Source: Rhizobium sp. 32-5/1 (GTDB taxonomy: Bacteria > Pseudomonadota > Alphaproteobacteria > Rhizobiales > Rhizobiaceae). From it: DNA of 64,000 nucleotides. Shown in pieces: positions 28,029-38,460 of this stretch (within the stretch, counting starts at the first letter, position 1; each line of letters begins with the position of its first letter). The position numbers and the translations under genes are program-made. The notes beneath the pieces are model-generated. The model did not search any database, was not told the origin of the DNA, and was given only the letters and a program-made list of their open reading frames with translations. The stretch is from contig NZ_CP120639.1 in the NCBI RefSeq assembly GCF_029537235.1, forward strand, positions 186,001 to 250,000, given 5' to 3'.

Positions 28029-29147
28029 CGTTCCATCCAAGACTGGAATTGGTCTGACATCTGGACAATATGCAAAGTCTATGCGGCACGTCAAGCAGTC
28101 GGGAGGGAACAAGCTCGCTCAGTTCGACGCAGTCGGCGTTCTACCTCACGAGGATCGATCGTCGGATGATGTGATCTGTTCGGCGGCCTTCCCACTGTTG
28201 GCCATACTCTTGGCGGCTGATAGAACGCCAACGGCGGCTTGCTGACGCCCGCGTTCTACAGCGACAGGACATTGTCGCCGACAGTTGGGACCGACAATCA
28301 CGGCGGCGATCGATTTCCTCGGTGGCAAGGTGGTGGCGCTCGCTACTTCGGGGAGGATGGCGGCTTTCCAGGCGTTCTATGATTGCAACATTCGCGCGTT
28401 GCGGACAGCTGTTGTTAACAGCGTTTTTACCGGAACACACGTGATGCAAAAAATAGCCAAATAGTGGTAGCTCCAGTCCGTACTTACTTACTACGCGGCA
28501 GATAACTTGATTGCTCGGTCGATGATCTATCTCGGTCGTGAAGGACGAGGTTTGGAGCAGGTTTTTCAGCGGCGCTTCTGCAGCGCAAATCAGCGAACCC
28601 TGCAGTGTTACAAGGACGCTCCAGCTATCTGCTCAACGGTGGTTTTCCAATCGGGCAATTCGCGGACCGCAGCATTCGACCGATAGCAATGTTGGAAGAA
28701 CCAGAATAGGGCGGTGCGACGGTCGCTTTTGGCTGTTCCCCGGCGGCCTCGTCTCATCATCGTAGAGGGAAAAGTGCTGAAACAAGAAACATCGATTTCC
28801 GGTGGGCGTTGCTCACAGCGAAGTCGATTTCGATGCAAGCTTACGCGGACAATGTTCAAGAACGATGATAACGGCACATTCAACAGCGGAAACGTGTCGT
28901 AGAGACAAACCCGGAATTATGTAGCAAATGCCACGAAAGCCTTTTTATCATTTCGCCGGGGCTGAATTTTGCAGCCCAGTATCTACCCAGGTTCGACTCG
29001 AACACGATTTCCCAAGCCCTACGGCAGGGCTCCAGCCCATCGACGCAACTGAGGTACCAGTGGACACTTCACCGACTTCCCTAACTCGCTTCTCCTGACA
29101 ACTCCAAATTTATTTTGGCGCTACCAAATATACATTACACCGAGCAA
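28029..29147. other. Long stretch with no supportable gene
   Basis: This 1.1-kb stretch holds only short frames without recognisable domains. A minus-strand frame at 28146-28328 (MPPRKSIAAVIVG) has protein-like alanine-rich composition with an upstream in-frame stop and may be a decayed gene end. The first part must contain the GntR operon promoter. Around 28980-29080 some frames again look protein-like but are broken by stops. I read this as eroded DNA. Confidence 0.45.
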
Positions 29148-29597
29148 CTAATAGACATTTCCCCGCATGTCTACTATACATTTGCCCGCTTCTGGCGGCG
29201 ATGGCGGACCAATTTTCCCCGAATGGAAAACGGTGTCGAATTGGCCGTCATTAACCTTCACCTCGATGACTAGCTTGCTGGCAGTAACCACGCCGGTGTT
29301 TTCGAGTTTAATGCTGAAGGAAAGCTGATTGAACAGCGCTTGAAGGGTCGACGGTATACAGGCCGTAGCCCGTGGGACCGGCCTCATTGAGCGCGAACAG
29401 CTGGGGATAAATACAGGGGAATTGGCGCTTGTCGCTGCCGAGTCTGTAGGCCATGTCGCCGAAGTCGAGCAAACCAAGAGCGGAAGGATGGCTTTCCACC
29501 CATGGCCAACCAGGGCCTCTGTATTGACGCTCAGCTGCAACGGCCTCACGCGCTTGTCGCAACTTACCCTTGGTGCCAGCAGACCATAGGCGCACAT
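29148..29597 (-). pseudogene. Frameshifted hypothetical protein
   Basis: Two overlapping minus-strand frames combine into one plausible protein. The upstream part reads QYRGPGWPWVESHPSALGLL and FGDMAYRLGSDKRQFPCIYP up to YTVDPSS; the downstream part resumes as ALFNQLSFSIKLENTG and KVNDGQFDTVFHSGKIGPP, ending at 29148. The break lies near 29340. The C-terminal half resembles a beta-sandwich strand pattern. No family was recognised. Confidence 0.55.
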
Positions 29598-29740
29598 TTC
29601 AGCAACTTGGTAGGTCGGAGTGTTTTTGCTGAATAGCTCAAAGACGGCGTTCTGGATTGCATTAACCGGAAAAACAAACGCCGCTCGATAGATGCCCGCA
29701 AAACTGGCATGAATGGTCAGAGCGGGAGTTGCGGTGCGGC

Positions 29741-30910
29741 ATGGTCAAAGAGCGGGAAAATAGAATAGATCTGATCCGGGGCCTGTCGCTGCTCCTGATC
29801 TTCGTCGGCCATGCGAATTTCAGCTTCTCAGAGGGATTGCAGCATTCCCGCGGCTTTTCCGACGCATCCGAACTGTTTGTGCTGATGGCCGGCATTTCCG
29901 CAGCGCTCGCCTATTATCCGCGCACGGGCATTGTCGATCTTCGGTCATTGCTCGCCAAGCCGCTGCGGCGTGCGCGTAAGATCTACGCCGTTCACGTGGC
30001 CCTGATTCTGGTGCTTGTCGGCCTCTTCTCAATCGGGCTTGCCTCCGGCCTTCCGCTTTTCGTGCAGGCGAGCGCAACGCTGGAACTGACCAGTTTCTGG
30101 AGTGACCCTTCGGGCAATCTCGCGTCGATTTTTCTGCTGCGTTACATGCCCGGCAATTTCGACATCCTGCCGATGTATGTGATCCTCATCGCCTGCGTTC
30201 CCTTCTTCCTCTATTTTCACGATCGCCGACCGTTGTTGCTCTTTGGCGCTTCGGGAGTGGTCTGGCTTGGCGCCGGCTTCGGTCATGTCAACTTCGTCAA
30301 CACGGCCCTTCCCGAGGGGCATTGGTATTTCGACCCGCTCTCCTGGCAGATGATCTTCCTGATCGGTCTCACCGTCGGCGTCCGCATCAAGACCGGCAGG
30401 CCACCGCTGCCCTATAACCGTTTGCTTTTCATTGCGGCGGCAGCATTCTGTCTCCTGGCCATCCCGATCAATATCCTGTTCCATTTTCATTTCGTCGAGC
30501 CACCATCGCAGTGGCTCTACCGCGCGATGACCAGCAAGACGAATGACGGCATCCTGCGGCTCGTCAATGCGGTGGCAATCCTCTACGTGCTTTGGAACAT
30601 CGATGCCATCAGGCGCATGGCGAACGCTTCCCTGCTGCAGCCGATCTGCGTGATCGGCCGGCATAGCATGGCTGTCTTCGTCACCGGCCTGTTGCTATCG
30701 GATCTGATGACGGTGAGCATGGCGCTCGAGCATTCGCTCACTATCCCGGAGCAAATCCTGCTGATGACGACCGGCCTTCTGCTGCAACTGGTCGTCGGCC
30801 AGTATCTGGAGGCCCGCAAGTCCGTCATGCCCCATTCACGCCTGCAAACGGGTGAGTCCAGCGCGCGGCGCACAGGCCCGTTGGCACCATCCTCACACAT
30901 CGCCGGCTGA
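29741..30910 (+). CDS. opgC: OpgC-family acyltransferase (glucan succinyl transferase)
   Basis: The ATG at 29741 (MVKERENRIDLIRGLSLLLIFVGH) is chosen as the conserved start of the family; the frame opens 12 bases earlier. The product has about ten membrane helices; the RxxxxDxxRGxxLxxIFxxH opening is the acyltransferase-3/OpgC signature, with the catalytic His in FVGHANF. In proteobacteria OpgC adds succinyl groups to osmoregulated periplasmic glucans, giving them negative charge; rhizobia use modified cyclic glucans in host interaction. The gene is intact and stands alone among debris. Confidence 0.85.
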   Translation: MVKERENRIDLIRGLSLLLIFVGHANFSFSEGLQHSRGFSDASELFVLMAGISAALAYYPRTGIVDLRSLLAKPLRRARKIYAVHVALILVLVGLFSIGLASGLPLFVQASATLELTSFWSDPSGNLASIFLLRYMPGNFDILPMYVILIACVPFFLYFHDRRPLLLFGASGVVWLGAGFGHVNFVNTALPEGHWYFDPLSWQMIFLIGLTVGVRIKTGRPPLPYNRLLFIAAAAFCLLAIPINILFHFHFVEPPSQWLYRAMTSKTNDGILRLVNAVAILYVLWNIDAIRRMANASLLQPICVIGRHSMAVFVTGLLLSDLMTVSMALEHSLTIPEQILLMTTGLLLQLVVGQYLEARKSVMPHSRLQTGESSARRTGPLAPSSHIAG

Positions 30911-30923
30911 CGCCAGGTCTGCG

Positions 30924-31550
30924 CTATACGGCGGCGCCGACGTCGACCTGTTTCTGTCCGAGCGCCCTGAACACGGTGGAGACAATGCCGGCACGGTCGA
31001 GGCCGGCCTTGGCATACATGACCTCAGGCTTGGCCTGTTCCATCCAGACGTCAGGCAGGACCAGCGGGCGAACCTTCAGCCCGCTGTCAAGCAGGCCTTC
31101 ATGGGCAAGGAACTGCATGACATGGCTGCCGAAGCCGCCGATGGCACCTTCCTCGATTGTGATCAGCACCTCGTGATGCCGCGCCAGCTGGCGGATGAGA
31201 TCATGATCCAGAGGCTTGGCAAAGCGCGCATCGGCCACCGTGGTCGACAGACCGGCGGCGTCGAGGTCTTCGGCCGCCAGCAGGCAATCGGCGAGCCGCG
31301 TGCCGAAGGATAGCAACGCCACCTTGGAGCCCTGCTTCATCATCCGGCCCTTGCCGATTTCCAGAATTTCGCCCCGTTCGGGCATGTCCACGCCGACCCC
31401 TTCGCCGCGCGGGTAGCGGAACGAGATCGGCCCGTCATCATAGGCGGCTGCAGTACGCACCATGTGCTTCAGTTCCGCCTCGTCGGCGGCCATGACCACG
31501 AAGCCGGGCAGGGTGGCGAGATAGGTCGTGTCGAAGGAGCCCGCATGCAA
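30924..31550 (-). pseudogene. dxs: C-terminal third of 1-deoxy-D-xylulose-5-phosphate synthase
   Basis: Only about 209 residues remain of an enzyme normally near 640 residues long. What is left is the end of the pyrimidine-binding domain ([26 protein letters not shown], with [14 protein letters not shown]) and the whole C-terminal transketolase domain ([41 protein letters not shown]). The thiamine diphosphate site is gone, so it cannot be active. Sequence similarity ends at about 31550, where unrelated DNA begins. This is a dead extra copy, since dxs is normally essential and chromosomal. Confidence 0.9.
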
Positions 31551-31886
31551 AGAATGCGATCAGTGCTGGGTTGCTTAATTGTCAACTTTGATTTCAACGC
31601 GGCTATCCGTTGGGCTCGCTTTGATCGTATCGCATCTCGGCAAGACGCCAAGACGATGAACTCCCGTTCGTCAGCGATGGGGCAGACGGCGACCAAGAGC
31701 TTCTTCTCGATACGTGTGCTACATCGACGTCCTGCCGGGACGTGTGCCCAGCTGTTCTCTGTATGGGCATGAGAATGCTATGATGCGCGTCGGTGGCGAT
31801 CCGTGGAATTGATATTAGGCAGATCGCGTCTTCAAGTCCCCAGAGCACCTCTTACGGCGATGAGTTTGAAACCGGTAGCAGGCGGT
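31551..31886 (+). other. Junction DNA with a possible PIN-domain toxin remnant
   Basis: On the plus strand about 31655-31745 reads DGDQELLLDTC and, one frame over, YIDVLPGRVPS, which together resemble the start of a VapC-type PIN domain (LLLDTCVYIDxLxGR). It has no intact frame and no antitoxin is visible. The rest has no recognisable content. Confidence 0.35.
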
Positions 31887-32921
31887 TCAACCGTCTGTCT
31901 GTTCCCGCGCTGCAAGCTCACCAACGAGCAAATCGATGGCCTGCAGTACATGTAATGGCTGCCACGTTACCGGATCTCTATAGGATGGGTAGAGCGAGAA
32001 GATAACTTCGACGAGTTCGTCCAGAGTGGGGCGTGCCTTTCGTCTTTGGGCAATCGCGGCCTTTGCCGCTTCGCTTGCCTTGTCCTGCGTGAGGCCCCAT
32101 CCCGCGTAGAAGGGGACCGCATAACAGCGTACCGGCAGACCGCGTAACAATGCGTCCAGCCCAAATTGGCTCGATACCGTCCAAACCTCATCTACCACAT
32201 CCAGGATCGAAGCCACCGAAACCGGATCGTCGACAAAGATAACACCCGGGGTTCGGGCGGCAGGTTCCGTCAGGTAGCCCTTGCAGTAACCGGCCATGAC
32301 GTCGGGGTGGGTGCGGACCAGGCACTGACCGCCACTTGCGACAGCGTCGCGCAACATTTGTTCGAAAGAAGCAGCGTTTCCGAGTGCTCGCCCTACTGAG
32401 ACATCGCCCACGACCTGGTCGACAAGCAGTATCCGCCGTCGCGTGCTTCTTTCCAGCTTTGGGGGCGTGTGTGGCAAGTGATTGTATTTCGAGAGTTTAT
32501 GCTGAACGAGACGCTCGCGGATTGCCTTTCCAGATGCTGCGTTTCTCTCTAGGACAGGATCCTCAATCAAACGCTCCAGGCGCGATGGATGTCCGGCATC
32601 GACCGGCAAGCCGAGATCATCGGCGATGATTGACAAGGGAATGGATCCGGCTTTGCCCAAGCCAACCGAGCGCAGAAAACCATCCTCCAGATTCCAATGC
32701 GGCAGGCTGCGCAGATGGGCAATGCCTATCGCCGTCTTGGCGGGAATACGGCCGCCCCATGATACTATACCACCGATCCCCGGCGAGAGTGTCGAGCCTA
32801 ACTCGGGCAACTCGAAATAGTGGTGCAACCATGGAAATGCCTTGCGAACAAAAAACGTTGCCCCTAGCCGCCCAGTTGGGGGAGGAAACCAATTCTTCTC
32901 CGGAATTTGCGTAAGCTCCAC
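31887..32921 (-). CDS. Capsule polysaccharide biosynthesis protein, KpsC/LipA (RkpJ-like) family
   Basis: The 344-residue protein corresponds to one catalytic module of KpsC, which adds beta-Kdo residues to the lipid anchor of capsular polysaccharide. Diagnostic segments are GGIVSWGGR, LPHWNLEDGFLRSVGLGKAG, PLSIIADDLGLPVDAGHPSRLE, HKLSKYNHLP, LVDQVVGDVSVGRA and LPVRCYAVPFYAGWGLTQD. E. coli KpsC is near 670 residues with two such modules; single-module rhizobial forms such as RkpJ exist. It is intact but isolated, about 5 kb from the export genes. A second family member is broken at 61675-62800. Confidence 0.85.
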   Translation of the reverse strand: MELTQIPEKNWFPPPTGRLGATFFVRKAFPWLHHYFELPELGSTLSPGIGGIVSWGGRIPAKTAIGIAHLRSLPHWNLEDGFLRSVGLGKAGSIPLSIIADDLGLPVDAGHPSRLERLIEDPVLERNAASGKAIRERLVQHKLSKYNHLPHTPPKLERSTRRRILLVDQVVGDVSVGRALGNAASFEQMLRDAVASGGQCLVRTHPDVMAGYCKGYLTEPAARTPGVIFVDDPVSVASILDVVDEVWTVSSQFGLDALLRGLPVRCYAVPFYAGWGLTQDKASEAAKAAIAQRRKARPTLDELVEVIFSLYPSYRDPVTWQPLHVLQAIDLLVGELAAREQTDG

Positions 32922-33034
32922 CCAGTATCACCTTTCGAGCTGGCTTCGTTTCCCGATGCAAACTATGGTGTGATCGTTTACAAGAACTGCACTGCCAGGT
33001 CCAGATGATGATCATGCGAGGTCGGCGTCGTTTA

Positions 33035-33323
33035 GAGTCTGACTCGAAAAGCCTTCAATGATATCGGTACCTTTCCAAGCGTCGTGTCAGCACCCGGATG
33101 TGAGCGATGGTGATCCAGGCCTCGGCTGATGCGACGGATTTTCCCAATCCTTGGCCAATCTTCGGCATCTACCAAGCAACGCGAAGGTGCGCTCCACGAC
33201 CCAGCGACGCGGCAGAACCTCGAAGCCTTTTGCCTTATCGGTGCGCTTGAAGACCTGGAGGGTGAACTTTGCGATCTTTTGCAGGGCGCCCCTCAGCTTC
33301 GGTCCGGCATAACCACCGTCGGC
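33035..33323 (-). mobile_element. 3' remnant of an IS5-family element
   Basis: The terminal repeat GAGTCTGACTCGAAAAGCC starts at 33035, preceded by TTA. The DNA up to about 33323 is nearly identical, in inverse orientation, to 60895-61181 of the complete IS5 copy: it encodes the transposase end ([35 protein letters not shown]). Homology stops abruptly at 33323, where alanine racemase sequence begins; the 5' two thirds of the element are deleted. In this copy the end of the reading frame continues IRVLTRRLERYRYH, which shows how the other copy should end. Confidence 0.9.
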
Positions 33324-33934
33324 AAAGTGAATGCGCACGCCGATGTGCAAGTGGAAGGTATCTACGCTCACATGAGCGAACTGCCGACGTCAAAGCCTTC
33401 TGACGCGCCAGATCAACTCGCTCGAATGCATACAGTTTTACAGCATGCACGAACTCTCGGTGTACGGCCGGCGGTTGCTATGATGTCGAGCACCGAAGGG
33501 GTGCTGAGCCACCCGGAGATGGATCTCGACGCGGTCGATCCGGGGGCGTTATTCGTTGGCCTTCCGGATTCCAATACGCCTGCCCGTCCGGTAAAGCTGA
33601 GGCATGCCCTGAAAGCAATCTCAACCAGCTTGATTGCGGTAAAGCGTCTCGATGGGTCGCTCGGGCCGGTGCCTGCCATTCCCGGCGTGGAAAGCGAGAA
33701 AGGTTGCTGCCTCCGACCCACTTGGAGCACCTACGCATTGATCTTACCGAAGTGCCAGAGGCTCGCTTTGGAGACCAGGTCGTACTGCTGGGCCGACAAG
33801 GCGATCAGATCATCACCCACGAGGACGTTGCCTGCCTTTGGGGCACCGACATGGTCGGCCTATGGCAAGCTACGGGATCACATCCCGAGAATCTACACAG
33901 GAAACCACAATTCAAACTCAAGAGAGGAACTTAA
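33324..33934 (+). pseudogene. alr: C-terminal part of alanine racemase (Alr), frameshifted
   Basis: The frame reads NAHADVQVEGIYAHMSE, DQLARMHTVLQHARTLGVRPA, then DLDAVDPGALFVGLPDSNTP and KAISTSLIAVKRLDGSLG, which follow the order of fold-type III alanine racemase. The last part shifts frame (HLRIDLTEVPEARFGDQVVLLGRQGDQI), then returns to end with RDHIPRIYTGNHN. The N-terminal half with the PLP lysine is missing, cut off by the IS5 remnant. It lies 0-1 bases before the amino-acid-binding protein gene, so it once formed an operon for a D- or L-amino acid. Confidence 0.75.
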
Positions 33935-34773
33935 ATGACCACGTTCAAAGTGATACTGCATTTCATGCTCGCAGTCATAATTGTCAGCCAGGCTCATGCG
34001 GAAGACAGCAAGACGATCAAGATCGCGACGGAAGGCGCCTTTCCGCCCTGGAATTCAGTCGATACGTCTGGAGAACCGGTCGGATTTGACATTGATGTCG
34101 GCAGGGCGCTTTGCGAGCGCGCGAAACTCGAATGCGTGTTCGTTACACAGGCTTGGGATGGCATCATCCCGGCCCTCAATGTTGGCAAATTCGATGCGAT
34201 CATGGCCGGAATGTCGATCACGGAGAAAAGAAAGCAGGTCATCGCCTTCTCAAAGCCCTATGCACTGACATCCAACTATTTCGTCGTTGGTAAGTCGCTT
34301 GATCTTCCGGCAATGGATAGCGGCCTGAAGATCGACCTCTCTTCCGAAAATCAAGGCGACACCACCGCTTTGCACGCGCTGAAAAAAATCTGGAGGGGAA
34401 AGTGATCGGTGTACAGGGATCGACCAACGCTGAATCGTTTGTGCGGGACTACCTCGGCGATTCAGTCCAAGTCCGCACCTACGATAAGCAGGACAATCTC
34501 AATCTTGATCTGGTCTCGGGTCGCATTGATGGCGGATTGGCGGACTACTCGGTTTGGAAAGTCTTCCTGGAATCGAAGGAAGGTGCTACTGCGGGGCTCT
34601 ACGGCCCTCGAATTTCCGACGGTGTATTTGGTCCCGGTGTCGGTATAGGTCTACAAAAACGGGACAAGGAGCTGGCTGCTAGGTTCAGTGACGCAATTGA
34701 AGCAACGGCAAAGGTCGGCACGCTGAAAGAAATAAGCCTCAAATGGTTTGGAGCCGATCTTGTTTCGCGGTAA
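33935..34773 (+). pseudogene. Amino-acid ABC transporter substrate-binding protein, frameshifted
   Basis: A family 3 solute-binding protein of about 279 residues. The signal peptide is MTTFKVILHFMLAVIIVSQAHA; the mature start IKIATEGAFPPWNSVD and the GFDIDVGRALCERA segment are typical of glutamine/arginine-type binders. The frame stops after ALKKIW at the A7 run 34382-34388; adding one A gives ALKKNLEGKVIGVQGSTNAE and continues to a normal end at 34773 (LKEISLKWFGADLVSR). No permease or ATPase gene follows, so it is orphaned even if the frameshift is an artefact. Confidence 0.85.
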
Positions 34774-35156
34774 CAGCAGAGAGCGCTCGTGATCTTCGGC
34801 TTCTCGATCCGCGCAGATCGCGTTCGCTCATCGCTATCATCCCATCTACAATCTCTAACCCGGTGCGGCTGCAAGACATGCATGGACGTATCCATGCCAA
34901 TTCGAGCCTCGGCGAGGCATTGTCGCCGCCAATCAGCAACGCCAGTGATGCGCGATATGCTTGTGGCATGGACGTGTCCTTGTTTGCCGCAAGACTACAG
35001 GCCAACGCAGCACCGGTAACATTGTAGAATCCTGCAATGGTTACGTCTGGCGAAATCCCTTACGCAGAGAGCGAAGCGAAAGGAGTTCCAAGGGCGCACT
35101 TACGAGTTGCTGCGCAACTCAAGTTCGCAATGCCCTTAACGGTCGGAGGCCCCGCG
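34774..35156. other. Stretch without supportable gene
   Basis: Between the amino-acid-binding relic and the traA relic no domain is recognisable. A plus-strand frame (ending LFAARLQANAAPVTL at 35027) has some protein-like character but no start, ribosome site or family. Confidence 0.4.
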
Positions 35157-37571
35157 TTTGCCAATTTACCATTGCAGCATGAAGCCGATAGCCCGCAGCG
35201 GCGGCCGGAGCGAGGTCGCTTCCGCTGCCTATCGTGCTGCGGAAAAGCTGAGAACCGAAAGGACGCCCGTGTCGCCCGCGAATTCGAGGTGGCGCTACCG
35301 CATGAGCTATCGTCGGAACAGCGGATTTCGCTGACGCGTGAGTTTGCTCAGGAGTTGGCAAACCGTCATGGCGCGGCGGTGGATTTTGCGGTACATCAGC
35401 CGCATTCGCCCAGCGACGTTCGCAACCATCATGCGCATATCATGATGACGACCCGGCAGGTGACGGGGGAGGGGCTTAGCGAGAAGACCTACATCGAGCG
35501 CGAGAACAAATGGCTGCTGTCGAACGATCTTCCATAATCGCAGATGCAGCTTCGCGATGTCCGAAAATCCTGGGAAAGCCACGCCAACCGTCATCTGGTG
35601 CGGGCCGGTCTTGAGGTCAGGGTCGATCATCGTTCTCATCAGGAACGCGGGCTTGAGGTCGAGCCGACGGAGCATATGGGTGTCTTTGCCTCGCAGATGG
35701 ATCGGCGTGGGCTGGACGTGTCAAGGACGCGGATCGACGAGAAGGCGGCACGCCGCAACGCGGAACTAATCCGGGGAAAGCCGGAGCAGGTGCTGTCGAT
35801 CCTGACGGACGAAAAGAGCGTGTTCGACCGGCACGATGTGGCTCGGGCGCTGCATCGCTATATCGACGATATCAAGGGTTTCCAGACTGCCTTTGCAGCC
35901 GTCATGACATCACCGGCTCTGGTCGAACTGCGGCGCGAGCAGAATGGTGAGCTAGCGCGGTACTCGACACGGGAGATGCTGCAGATCGAACATACCATGG
36001 CCGCGATTGCCGGCCGGATGGGACAGTCCTTCAGCCATGGCGTTAACCGACATCATGTCGATCAGGCATTGAGCCTACAGGACGATGCGATCAGGGCAAG
36101 AACTGCGGCCTCACTTTCTGGAAAAGTTGAACGCGGCGAAATGCTGCTCGTCGATCGGGAGCGGATGATCGACCGTTCCAGGTTGAGTAAGGAACAACGC
36201 ATAGCCGTTCAGCACGTCACCGGAAAAGCGCGAGTTGCGGCGGTGATCGGTTTTGCCGACGCTGGCAAGTCCACCATGCTTGCCGCCGCCCTTGATGCCT
36301 GGGAACGGCAGGGGTTATCGGGTTCATGGTGCCGCTTTGGCCGGCAAGGCGGCGGAGGGGCTGGAAGAGAGTCCTCGGGCATTGCTTCGCGCACCTTGAC
36401 GTCCTGGGAATATGGCAGGCAGGCCGGAAGGGGACAGCTCGGGCAAGGGGCGATGTTCTCGTCATCGACGAGGCCGGCATGGTGGGCAGCCGGCAGTTGG
36501 CCCGGTTCGTGAAAGTGGCCGAGGCGCGTGGCGCCAAGCTGGTTCTTGTCGGCGATCACGGCAGCTTCAGGCGATCGGGGCGGGATCTCCATTCCGGGCG
36601 ATTGCCGAGCGTGTTGGCGCGGTCGAACTTTCCGAAATCCGCCGGCAGAATGAAGGCTGGCAGCGAGAGGCATCGACTGCCTTTGCCACGCATCGGACGG
36701 GCGACGGGCTTGTCGCCTATGCCGATCGCGGTGCTGTAACCTTCGCGGACAACAGGGACGAGGCGCGCGCCGGTCTGGTCCGCGATTATCTCTCCGATCT
36801 GCGGGAGCGTCCGTCGGGATCGCCGATTGCATTGGCGCATCGCCGCGTCGATGTCCGGGCGATCAATGCCGATATCCGCGCATCGCTTCAGGACAGCCAG
36901 AGGCTTGGACGCGGCGAAGACGGTGGAGAGCGCGCGTTCCAGACCAATGACGGCAAGCGGTCTTTTGCGCCAGGCGACCGGATCGTCTTGCTGGAGAACA
37001 ATCGCGACCTTGGCGTAAAAAACGGCATGCTCGGAACGGTGCAAGCCGTCGAGCCGGACGCACTACAAATACGTCTCGACGGCGCAGGGCAGGAGCACGC
37101 CCGTGTCCTATCCATACCGGTGAATAGTTACCAAGCCTTTGATCACGGCTATGCGACGACGATCCTTAAGTCCCGAGGTGCGACGGTCGATCGCGCCTTC
37201 GTCATGGCGTCGGGCACCATGGATCGGCATCTGACCTATGAGGCAATGACGCGTCACGGGACAGCGTGCAGCTTTACGCCGGCCGCGACGAGTTGAAGGA
37301 CATGAAAGCGCTCAGCGCCAGCATGGGCCGATCGGGCGCGAAGGAAACACGCTCGATCATGATGGCGCCTTTGCCGAGCGGCGTGGTCTTGGAGGCATTC
37401 GGCGTTCGCAGTGACATCGCTGACGAACTCTCGCTTGGCCGGGCTGAAGATCGGCCTGCGGCTCACTACAGCGCTGTTGATGAGCGCGTTCGCTCGCAGG
37501 CCGATCTTCAGCCCTCATTATCTACACAGGTCCAACGAAGCGGAGAGAGTATCGAGGGGCCGGTGGTATGA
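35157..37571 (+). pseudogene. traA: Conjugative relaxase TraA (MobA/MobL domain plus helicase), heavily degraded
   Basis: The N-terminus is recognisable (QFTIAAMKPIARSGGRSEVA, SAAYRAAEKL), then an out-of-frame internal deletion joins it to ENRKDARVAREFEVALPHEL. The relaxase histidines are visible in DVRNHHAHIMMTTRQVT. A nonsense codon TAA at 35535-35537 interrupts LLSNDLP/SQMQLRDVR. The helicase Walker A appears as GFADAGKSTMLAAALDAWERQG and Walker B as DVLVIDEAGMVGSRQLARF, in different frames because of at least four more shifts between 36310 and 36580. The C-terminus (YEAMTRHG then VQLYAGRDELKD-like) is also shifted. This is true decay, marking former plasmid transfer DNA. Confidence 0.9.
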
Positions 37572-37681
37572 AAAATGATCAGAATTTCATCGAGAACGAT
37601 GCTGCCGCATGACGAGAGGGCTGGTGTAACCCTCGCAAAAGATATATTCTCATTGAATAAACCATAATCGAAATCAAGGTA

Positions 37682-38460
37682 GTGGCAGGGTTGAATTACA
37701 TAGGAACGCACACCCGTGTGGTTGCCGCGTTGTTAATACGTGAAATGTCGACGCGATTCGGCAGCAAGCCTGGCGGCTACCTTTGGGCGCTGCTGGAGCC
37801 GATCGCGCACGTCACGTTTTTGTCAGTGATTTTCATGGCGATTTCCCGTACGCCGGCTTTAGGCACGAGTTTTCCGTTGTTCTTCGCCACCGGGTACATT
37901 GGATTCCATTTCTACCAGGCGAGTGCAGGCTACCTGAATACAGCAGTCACTGCAAACAAGTCCCTGCTGAGTTATCCTAATGTCGCACCCATCGACACGG
38001 TATCCGCTCGGTACATTCTCCAGTTATTGACGACGGTGGTCGTAGCCATTTTCTTGCTGACACCAATTGTCGCGTCGGTGCGGTTTCCGACCTTCATCCG
38101 CTTCCACTATTTGGTTGAAGCCGCGGTGATGGGAAGCACGATCGCGCTCGGTTTTGGGTTGGCCAACAACGTACTGTTTACAAAGTACCCGCTGTACGAG
38201 AAGATATTTGGTATCGCTAGCCGCCCACTCTTTATGTTGTCGGGAGTGTTCTTTTTGCCTGATTCGCTCCCCCAGGCGCCCGGGACATCATTTTGATGAA
38301 CCCGATAGCGCATGTCGTCATGAAGTTCCGGATGGGATTTTACCCGCAATACAGGGCTGTCGGTTATGACGAGGATTATCTGCACGGCTTCGCACTTGTT
38401 TCACTGTTCTTTGGCATATTTCTGTTCACAATGTTCAGAACGGCATTGAGAGCACGATGA
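37682..38460 (+). pseudogene. kpsM: Capsule export ABC permease (KpsM type), frameshifted near the end
   Basis: A six-helix ABC-2 permease of about 259 residues when repaired, exporting capsular polysaccharide with KpsT. It starts at GTG 37682 (AGLNYIGTHTRVVAALLIREM), with the conserved RFGSKPGGYLWALLEPIAHV. Near 38276-38284 one base is missing: the frame ends in LPQAPGTSF at 38296, whereas the adjacent frame carries DIILMNPIAHVVMKFRMGFYP and the last helix to 38460. The stop overlaps the kpsT start (ATGA), the usual coupling. Similar to RkpT of rhizobial K-antigen loci. Confidence 0.9.

Noticed and set aside
27417..28169. 250-codon plus-strand frame
   Set aside because: Antisense to the GntR regulator with its helix-turn-helix and FCD domain; high-GC shadow frame.
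28980..29080. tRNA-like segment containing GGTTCGACTC
   Set aside because: The flanking bases do not form a T-stem, and no acceptor, D or anticodon arms could be folded on either strand.
33129..33938. 269-codon plus-strand frame taken as one gene
   Set aside because: Its first third is the reverse of the IS5 transposase end; only the part after 33323 is coding (alanine racemase relic).
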